This document shows, piece by piece, positions 58,547 to 64,000 of a stretch of 64,000 nt of DNA. The notes beneath the pieces were generated by a model. The model saw only the letters and a program-made list of their open reading frames with translations. It had not been told where the DNA came from and ran no database searches. This DNA comes from Occultella kanbiaonis (GTDB lineage Bacteria > Actinomycetota > Actinomycetes > Actinomycetales > Beutenbergiaceae). Positions within the stretch are counted from its first letter, which is position 1. The number at the start of each line of letters is the position of its first letter. The stretch covers positions 868,001 through 932,000 of the forward strand of contig NZ_CP046175.1 in the NCBI RefSeq assembly GCF_009708215.1. Direction: 5' to 3'. The position numbers were made by a program, and so were the translations under genes.

Positions 58547-58609
58547 AGACTCGTCCAGGGGCAGCGGGGCGAGCGAGCGACCTCGCAGGCAGCGACGGGG
58601 AGGCACCCG

Positions 58610-60619
58610 ATGGCGTCGACGACGAGTTCAGCCGAGGCCCTGCCGGTCGGGAAGGTCCGAACGATCTTCGCCGGCCTCATGCTCGCGATGCTGCTCGCCG
58701 CGCTCGACCAGACGATCGTCGCGACGGCGCTGCCGACGATCGTCTCCGACCTCGGCGGGGCGGAGCACCTCTCCTGGGTGGTGACCGCGTACATGCTCGC
58801 GAGCACCGCGACGACGGTGCTCTGGGGCAAACTCGGCGATCTCTACGGTCGCAAGGCGCTGTTCATCGCCTGCATCCTCATCTTCCTGGCCGGCTCCGTC
58901 CTGGCCGGCACGTCGCAGACCATGGGCCAGCTGATCGCGTGGCGCGCCGTGCAGGGGGTGGGCGGCGGCGGTCTCATGGTCCTCTCGCAGGCCATCATCG
59001 GCGACGTCGTCCCGCCTCGGGAACGCGGCCGCTACCAGGGCCTCTTCGGTGCCGTCTTCGGCGTCTCCTCGGTGGCCGGGCCACTGCTCGGCGGGTTCTT
59101 CGTGGACAACTTCGACTGGCGCTGGGTCTTCTACATCAACGTCCCGGTCGGGATCCTTGCCCTGATCGTGGTGGCGGCGGTCCTGCCGCACATCGAGGCA
59201 GGTCGCAAGCCCCGCGTCGACTACGCCGGCATCATCCTGCTCGGCGGAGTCTCGACGGCGATCGTGCTCGTGACGAGCCTCGGCGGCACCACCTGGGCGT
59301 GGAACTCCGCCCCCGTGTACCTGATGGTGGCCGCCGCCGTCGCGGGCATCATCGCGTTCATCGCCGTCGAACGACGCAGCCCCGAGCCGGTGCTTCCGTT
59401 GCACCTGTTCAGCAGTCGCGTGTTCACGGTCGCCGCCATGATCGGCTTCGCGGTCGGCTTCGCGATGTTCGGCGCGATCACCTACCTGCCGCTGTACCTG
59501 CAGACGGTGAAGGGGTCGACCCCCACGGAGTCGGGGCTCGAGATGACGCCGATGATGCTCGGGCTGCTCATCACCTCGATCGGGTCCGGACAGCTGATCA
59601 CGCGGACCGGACGCTACAAGATCTACCCGATCCTCGGCACCGCGATCACGTCCTGCGGGCTCTACCTGCTCTCCCTCATGGGTCGGGACACGTCCACGCT
59701 GCAGGCGGGACTGAGCATGTTCGTGCTCGGCGCCGGGCTCGGGATGGTCACCCAGGTCCTCGTCATCGCCGTCCAGAACGCCGTGAGCTACCGGGACCTG
59801 GGTACCGCGACGTCGGGTACGACGTACTTCCGGACGATCGGCTCATCCATCGGGGTCGCCGTGTTCGGAACGATCTTCGCGAACCGGCTGACTGCGAACC
59901 TTGCTACCGCAGTGCCGTCACAGGCGCAGGGCGCGTGCGGCCCCGAGACGCTCGTCGCCTCGACGCAGGCGCTGGACCAGTGCCCCGCGAACGTCCAGGA
60001 CTGGTTCCTGGATGCCTATGCGGACTCCCTGCACACGGTCTTCCTGTGGGCGGTCCCGGTCGCGGTGATCGCGTTCGCTCTCACCTGGTTCCTGCCGGAG
60101 GTCGAGCTGCGCACCTCGACCCGCGGCGGCGATGCCGTGACGGCGGGGCAGGCGGCGGGTTCGTCGTTCGCGCTGCCGAGCTCGCGCACCTCGCTCGAGG
60201 AGCTGCGGATGATCCTGTGGCGGCGCGTCGGGGTTCGTGATCCGCTGCAGGTCTACCGGGTCATCGACAGCGACTACGACCTCACCCCGGAGCAGTGCTG
60301 GATGGTCACCAGGGTCTCCCTGAAGGGCACGCGGTCGGTCGAGCCGATGGCCGAACGCAGCGGCGCGTCCGCCGACCGGGTCCGTGAGATCGCCGAAGAG
60401 CTGGCGGCCCGAGGACTCGTCCGGCTCGACGGGGACACGGTCGTGTCCACCCCGGCCGGCGATGCCGTGGCCGAGGAGCTCCGCGAGCGGGAGCGCGAGC
60501 GGCTGCGCCGTTACGTCGCCGAGTGGCCGGGGGGCGACGAGCCCGAGGTCGACCAGCTGGTGGAGCAGCTTACCGCGCAGCTGCTGGCCGACCCGAGCGA
60601 CGTCCTCACCGGGCGCTGA
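58610..60619 (+). CDS. MFS transporter of EmrB/QacA type with C-terminal winged-helix-like domain
   Basis: This 669-residue protein has 14 predicted helices over about 1-510 with LAALDQTIVATALPTIVSDL in helix 1 and motif WGKLGDLYGRKALF. Then comes a 150-residue cytoplasmic tail: SRTSLEELRMILWRRVGV, VEPMAERSGASADRVREIAE and ELAARGLVRLDGDTVVSTPAG. This tail has the helix-turn-helix plus wing layout of MarR-like or similar domains. The pump part should expel drugs using the proton gradient. GGGGAGG precedes the ATG. The next gene is convergent with a 16-bp gap. Confidence 0.85.
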   Translation: MASTTSSAEALPVGKVRTIFAGLMLAMLLAALDQTIVATALPTIVSDLGGAEHLSWVVTAYMLASTATTVLWGKLGDLYGRKALFIACILIFLAGSVLAGTSQTMGQLIAWRAVQGVGGGGLMVLSQAIIGDVVPPRERGRYQGLFGAVFGVSSVAGPLLGGFFVDNFDWRWVFYINVPVGILALIVVAAVLPHIEAGRKPRVDYAGIILLGGVSTAIVLVTSLGGTTWAWNSAPVYLMVAAAVAGIIAFIAVERRSPEPVLPLHLFSSRVFTVAAMIGFAVGFAMFGAITYLPLYLQTVKGSTPTESGLEMTPMMLGLLITSIGSGQLITRTGRYKIYPILGTAITSCGLYLLSLMGRDTSTLQAGLSMFVLGAGLGMVTQVLVIAVQNAVSYRDLGTATSGTTYFRTIGSSIGVAVFGTIFANRLTANLATAVPSQAQGACGPETLVASTQALDQCPANVQDWFLDAYADSLHTVFLWAVPVAVIAFALTWFLPEVELRTSTRGGDAVTAGQAAGSSFALPSSRTSLEELRMILWRRVGVRDPLQVYRVIDSDYDLTPEQCWMVTRVSLKGTRSVEPMAERSGASADRVREIAEELAARGLVRLDGDTVVSTPAGDAVAEELRERERERLRRYVAEWPGGDEPEVDQLVEQLTAQLLADPSDVLTGR

Positions 60620-60635
60620 GCCCGCGCACTGTCCC

Positions 60636-60977
60636 TCAGACCGGGCGTCGGGCCGGCTCGGTCGCCGAGAGGAGGTAACGAGCGGCGGCCTCGGCGGCGT
60701 CCGCCGTCGGGGTCTGGGTCGAGCGCACCGCGAGGTGGACGGACTGGTCAGCGCCGATGAGGTCGTCATCGGTGCGGATCTCGAGTCCCCACGAGCGCAG
60801 CCGCTGCCCGCGGACCGAGTCGGTCACGAGGAACAGCCGACGACCGTCGTCGAGGAAGGCGACGGGGACGGGTCGCCTCGGCAGGCCGGTCGCCTCGGCG
60901 AGGGCCCCGACGGCGTCCCTGACGGCGGCGATGGTGGGGTCGGTGGTGTGGGTGGTCGTTTCGAGCATGGTGGTCAT
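60636..60977 (-). CDS. Hypothetical protein, 113 residues
   Basis: This small acidic/basic mixed protein opens MTTMLETTTHTTDPTIAAVR and includes FLDDGRRLFLVTDSVRGQRL and a helical end. There is no recognised domain. AGGAG lies before the ATG at 60977. It lies downstream of the CUT1 sugar transporter genes on the same strand but 262 bp away, behind a hairpin, so it is probably a separate unit. Confidence 0.6.
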   Translation of the reverse strand: MTTMLETTTHTTDPTIAAVRDAVGALAEATGLPRRPVPVAFLDDGRRLFLVTDSVRGQRLRSWGLEIRTDDDLIGADQSVHLAVRSTQTPTADAAEAAARYLLSATEPARRPV

Positions 60978-61138
60978 GGGTGTCTCCTGAGGTTCGGTGT
61001 CGGCGGCGGCACCCGACCGGCGACGGCGCTCGGCCGCATCCGATATGTCTCGAGCGGCGCTCGGCTCCGGGGTTTCTCGCGCGTGGAATGTCGCGCGTGC
61101 TGCCCGGGCGTGTCCGCCGCGTTCAAGGGGTGCCGACG

Positions 61139-61159
61139 GCGCATCCATCGATGGTGCGC
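61139..61159. terminator. Imperfect hairpin after the sugar permease genes
   Basis: GCGCA-(T)-CCAT-CG-ATGG-TGCGC forms a 9-bp stem with one bulged T. It lies downstream of the malG-like stop at 61240 and ahead of the small minus-strand gene, so termination of the transporter transcript is plausible. Confidence 0.45.
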
Positions 61160-61239
61160 GTCTCGCCGGTCAGTGGTGTAACCATACCGAGCGTCCGGAC
61201 ATTCCCCTTCCCGCCACCCGAACCCGCACTCGGCGAGGA

Positions 61240-62145
61240 CTACCCCTTCAGTCCCGTGGTCGTGATGCCACGGATCAGGTACTTCTGCGCGAACGCGAAG
61301 AACAGCATGATCGGGATCAGCGAGAGCACGGACATCGCGAGCAGCATCCCGATCCCGCTGTTCGACTCGGCGTCGACCATCGAGCTGAGGGCCACCGGCA
61401 CCGTGAACACGGACTGGTCGGTCAGATAGATCAGCGGCGTGAAGAAGTCGTTCCAGGTCCAGATGAACGTGAAGATCGTCGTGGTCACCAGGGCCGGTCG
61501 CATCAACGGGAAGATCACGTACCAGAACGTGCGGAACGGCCCGGCGCCGTCGATCGCGGCGGCCTGGTCGAGCTCGCGGGGGATGCCCCGGATGAACTGG
61601 ACCATCAGGAAGATGAAGAACGCGTCGGTGGCAAGGAACTTCGGCAGCACCAGCGGCACGAACGTGTTCACCAGGTCGAACTGCGAGAAGATGATGTACT
61701 GCGGGATCACCAGGACGTGCATCGGCAGCATCACCGAGACCAGCACGATCCCGAAGTACAGGTTCCGGGCCTTGAAGGTGAGCCGGGCCAGCGCGTACGC
61801 GGTCAGCGAGCAGGAGAACAGGTTGCCCACGATGGAGCTGATCGTGACCACGAACGAGTTGCCGTAGAACACCCAGAACGGGCGGGTCAGCGAGTTCCAC
61901 CCGTTGACGAAGTTCTCGAGCGTGAACTGCTCCGGGATGAGCGGGCCGGTGAGGATCTCGCTCTCCGGCGTGAACGCGCTCGTGACCATCCAGACCAGCG
62001 GGTAGAGCATGAACGCGACGAACACCGCGAGGCCCGCGTGCCTGGCGACGGACCGCCCGCACCGGCGGGGCCGGCGCCGGGTGGGCCCACCGGCCGGCGT
62101 GCCGGTGGTGGTGGCATTGGGCGTGAGGGTTTGTGTGGTCATCAT
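61240..62145 (-). CDS. Carbohydrate ABC transporter permease, MalG/CUT1 type
   Basis: This 301-residue permease has six predicted helices. The EAA loop is IPRELDQAAAIDGAGPFRTFWYVIFPL. It ends in KYLIRGITTTGLKG, typical of the MalG-like partner. Two ATG codons (62145, 62142) are adjacent; the first overlaps the stop of the MalF-like gene by one base (TGATG). The substrate is unknown. Confidence 0.9.
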   Translation of the reverse strand: MMTTQTLTPNATTTGTPAGGPTRRRPRRCGRSVARHAGLAVFVAFMLYPLVWMVTSAFTPESEILTGPLIPEQFTLENFVNGWNSLTRPFWVFYGNSFVVTISSIVGNLFSCSLTAYALARLTFKARNLYFGIVLVSVMLPMHVLVIPQYIIFSQFDLVNTFVPLVLPKFLATDAFFIFLMVQFIRGIPRELDQAAAIDGAGPFRTFWYVIFPLMRPALVTTTIFTFIWTWNDFFTPLIYLTDQSVFTVPVALSSMVDAESNSGIGMLLAMSVLSLIPIMLFFAFAQKYLIRGITTTGLKG

Positions 62146-63056
62146 CAGTCTCCGTAGAACACCCAGTACTTGGACAGCAGGAAGTGCCCCGCGGTCATGA
62201 CGCCGATGAAGACCAGCAGCACCCAGGCCAGCGCGGAGGCGTAGCCCATGTCGAAGGCCGTGAAGCCCTGCTGGTAGATGTACAGCGTGTAGAAGAGGGT
62301 CGAGTCCACCGGGCCTCCGGAGCCGCCGCTGACCACATGCGCCTGGGTGAACGCCTGGAACGCCCCGATCGTCTGCAGGATCAGGTTGAAGAAGATGATG
62401 GGCGTCAGCAGCGGCACCGTGATGGAGCCGAACTGGCGCAGCACCGAGGCGCCGTCCACCCGCGCCGACTCATAGAGCTCCTCGGGTATCTGGCGCAGGC
62501 CGGCCAGGAAGATCACCATCGGCGACCCGAACGTCCACACGTTCAGGATCACGAGGGTGCCCAGCGCCGTCTGCGGGTTCTGCAGCCAGCTCGAACCCTC
62601 GATCCCCACCAGCGCGAGCGCGGAGTTGACGAGACCCGCGTGGCCGAACAGCTCACGCCAGAGCACCGCCACCGCGACACTCGACCCCAGCAGCGAGGGC
62701 AGGTAGAACGCGCTCCGGTAGAAGGTCAGCCCGCGCATGCCACGGTCCAGGATCAGCGCGAGCAGCAGCGCGAACGCGAGCTGGAGCGGGACCGAGACCA
62801 GCACGTACGTGAGCGTGACCCGGACCGATTGCCAGAACCGGTCGTCGGTGAGCATCCGCTCGAAGTTCGCGGTCCCGATGAACTCCGGGCTGGACAGGAC
62901 GTTGTAGTCGGTGAACGCGAGGTAGAGGGAGGCGAGGGTCGGCAGGGCGGTGATGCCGACCAGTCCCACCAACCAGGGCAGCATGAAGACGTGCGCCGCC
63001 CGCCCCTGGCGGTTCAGTCGGCTCTTGCGCCGGGTCGGCGCCGTTGCGGTGGCCAT
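62145..63056 (-). CDS. Carbohydrate ABC transporter permease, MalF/CUT1 type
   Basis: This 303-residue permease has six helices and an EAA loop IPEELYESARVDGASVLRQFGSITVPL. It opens with a basic cytoplasmic segment MATATAPTRRKSRLN. It lies between the binding-protein gene (31 bp upstream) and the MalG-like gene, with a one-base overlap at its end. The ATPase is not in the window, as is common in actinobacterial CUT1 systems that use a shared MsiK-type ATPase. Confidence 0.9.
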   Translation of the reverse strand: MATATAPTRRKSRLNRQGRAAHVFMLPWLVGLVGITALPTLASLYLAFTDYNVLSSPEFIGTANFERMLTDDRFWQSVRVTLTYVLVSVPLQLAFALLLALILDRGMRGLTFYRSAFYLPSLLGSSVAVAVLWRELFGHAGLVNSALALVGIEGSSWLQNPQTALGTLVILNVWTFGSPMVIFLAGLRQIPEELYESARVDGASVLRQFGSITVPLLTPIIFFNLILQTIGAFQAFTQAHVVSGGSGGPVDSTLFYTLYIYQQGFTAFDMGYASALAWVLLVFIGVMTAGHFLLSKYWVFYGD

Positions 63057-63087
63057 CAGTGATCGCTCCGGTCCGGGTGCTGTCGCG

Positions 63088-64000
63088 TCAGGACGCGCGG
63101 TCGATGGCGGCCTGGAGCTCGGCGATCATGGCCGTCGCGGCATCGATGGTGGTCGACTGCTCCAGGGCCACCTGCTCGCTGACGCGGGTCAGGATCGTGC
63201 GCCAGGTGCTCGAGCCGGCCGGCGCCTCGTACCGCGGGTTGCGCTCCAGCGCCCGGTCGTGGGCGACGGCGTCGAGCATCTGCTGCTCGTCCGGCGAGGC
63301 GAACTCGGCGACCTCCTCCGCGACCCGCGGGTTCACCGGTGCGCCCATGGTCAGGCCGGTGATCCGGAGCGTGTCGGTGTTGTTCACGCTGAAGTTCAGC
63401 AGGGTGCCCGCGGCTTCGAGGTTGGCCTCGTCGATGCCGCCGAAGATCGCGAGCCGCGGGGTGTACAGGTAGGGGTGACCGGGGGTGGCGTCCGCGGCCA
63501 CGGGCATGGTGCGGAGCTTGAACGTGGCCTCGGGGAAGAACTGGGCGTCGTCGATGATGTGGTTCGAGTTGCCCAAGTAACTCAGCACCCGCTCGCCGAT
63601 CAGCGCCCAGTCCGCGCCGACGCCGTCCTGCTCCGAGAGGGACGGTGCGGCACCGTTCTTGCGCAGGTTCTCCCAGAAGTCCAGCCAGCTCGCGATCCCG
63701 TCGGCGGTGAACCCGATCTGGCCGTCCCCGGTCCACAGCTCCTCGCCGCGCTGGCGCAGCCACGCCTCGAGGGTGAGGTCGTGGTCGGGGCCGTAGTTCA
63801 CGGCCCAGTTGCCGTTCGGGTTGTTCGCGGCGTAGTCGATGGCGAACTCGGTGAAGCCGTCCCAGGTCCAGCCGGCACCCTCGGGCAGGGTGACACCGTC
63901 GGCCTGCGCCATCGTCTCGTTGTAACGGACCACCGGCACGAAGATCCCGAGCGCCATCGTGTTGTGCACGCCGTCGAGGCGCAGGCCGTCGATGTCGTCG
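63088..64000 (-). CDS. Sugar ABC transporter substrate-binding protein, N-terminus outside the window
   Basis: This is a CUT1-type extracellular binding protein. The visible 304 residues (frame open through 64000) include DGVHNTMALGIF near the edge, WDGFTEFAIDYA, FFPEATFKLRTMPVA and a helical end ELQAAIDRAS. The N-terminal part with the lipoprotein signal lies beyond the right edge. It is the first gene of the binding protein-MalF-MalG operon that runs leftward. Its ligand is probably an oligosaccharide or sugar; the sequence does not say which. Confidence 0.87.
   Translation of the reverse strand, partial: DDIDGLRLDGVHNTMALGIFVPVVRYNETMAQADGVTLPEGAGWTWDGFTEFAIDYAANNPNGNWAVNYGPDHDLTLEAWLRQRGEELWTGDGQIGFTADGIASWLDFWENLRKNGAAPSLSEQDGVGADWALIGERVLSYLGNSNHIIDDAQFFPEATFKLRTMPVAADATPGHPYLYTPRLAIFGGIDEANLEAAGTLLNFSVNNTDTLRITGLTMGAPVNPRVAEEVAEFASPDEQQMLDAVAHDRALERNPRYEAPAGSSTWRTILTRVSEQVALEQSTTIDAATAMIAELQAAIDRAS

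Noticed and set aside
1-64000. tRNA, rRNA, prophage, IS elements or an origin
   Set aside because: No tRNA-like CCA ends, transposase motifs, phage structural genes, att-like repeats or DnaA-box clusters were seen by eye. A covariance-model scan could still find small RNAs.

Overview
The window is GC-rich DNA (roughly 70% or more over most of its length) that is densely packed with genes. Coding is on both strands. Many genes overlap by an ATGA, and many starts sit 6-7 nt behind a TANNNT or CANNNT box, which suggests leaderless transcripts. Gene content (AfsR-type regulator, WXG100/EccC genes, REP13E12-like DUF222-HNH protein, Eis-like acetyltransferase, CUT1 sugar transporters) points to an actinobacterium, probably a free-living member of the Micrococcales. 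I cannot place it more precisely. I see no rRNA, tRNA, CRISPR array, prophage or insertion sequence.

Layout. 1-16.5 kb is mostly carbohydrate and general metabolism. It holds an exo/endonuclease-phosphatase fragment, a peptide-type binding lipoprotein, AraM-like and AraB-like enzymes, a degenerate ADP-ribosylglycohydrolase, a lipid-kinase-like protein, ArfB, an MFS pump with a HAD phosphatase, a large AfsR-type regulator divergent from an alpha-galactosidase, and a Tat-type lipoprotein intradiol dioxygenase. 16.8-26 kb holds an acyl-ACP-reductase-like protein coupled to an NDH-2-like flavoprotein, then an MFS/acetyltransferase/TetR module with a perfect 20-bp palindrome between the divergent genes, a Ca2+/cation antiporter, a PoxB-type pyruvate oxidase, a small P-loop kinase and an amidohydrolase. 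26-36.4 kb holds two tandem patatin-like lipases, a HAD hydrolase, a WXG-type putative secreted protein, a DUF222-HNH protein with an internal repeat, and an ArsR/ArsO-like pair. 36.5-57.3 kb is the most distinctive part, a type VII secretion-like locus. It contains an FHA-like protein, two WXG100 proteins, a Gly-rich WXG-type protein, a giant Ubl-FHA-triple-ATPase EccC/EssC-like protein, an FN3 repeat membrane protein, MoxR, DUF58 and a transglutaminase-like membrane protein. A Ser/Thr kinase with an extracellular FN3-like domain lies about 1.5 kb beyond. 57.5-64 kb holds a phosphotransferase behind a mini-ORF, an MFS pump fused to a winged-helix-like domain, and a CUT1 sugar ABC transporter entering from the right edge.

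How the genes work together. Five places share one unusual upstream module: GGAA-NN-TTCCACC(CC), a CTGG 22 nt from its start in four of the five, and a TANNNT-like box 46-47 nt from its start. They lie before the WXG-type protein at 31.4 kb, the first WXG100 gene, the Gly-rich WXG protein, the EccC-like operon and the Ser/Thr kinase. This ties unlinked genes into one probable regulon and suggests that the kinase and the FHA domains belong to the secretion system. The locus has no visible EccB, EccD, EccE or mycosin.

Two neighbouring decayed genes on the opposite strand, in DNA of much lower GC, interrupt the locus between its WXG100 and EccC genes. One is a secreted metalloprotease with an in-frame TGA just after its signal peptide. 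The other is a lipoprotein gene broken by two frame changes.
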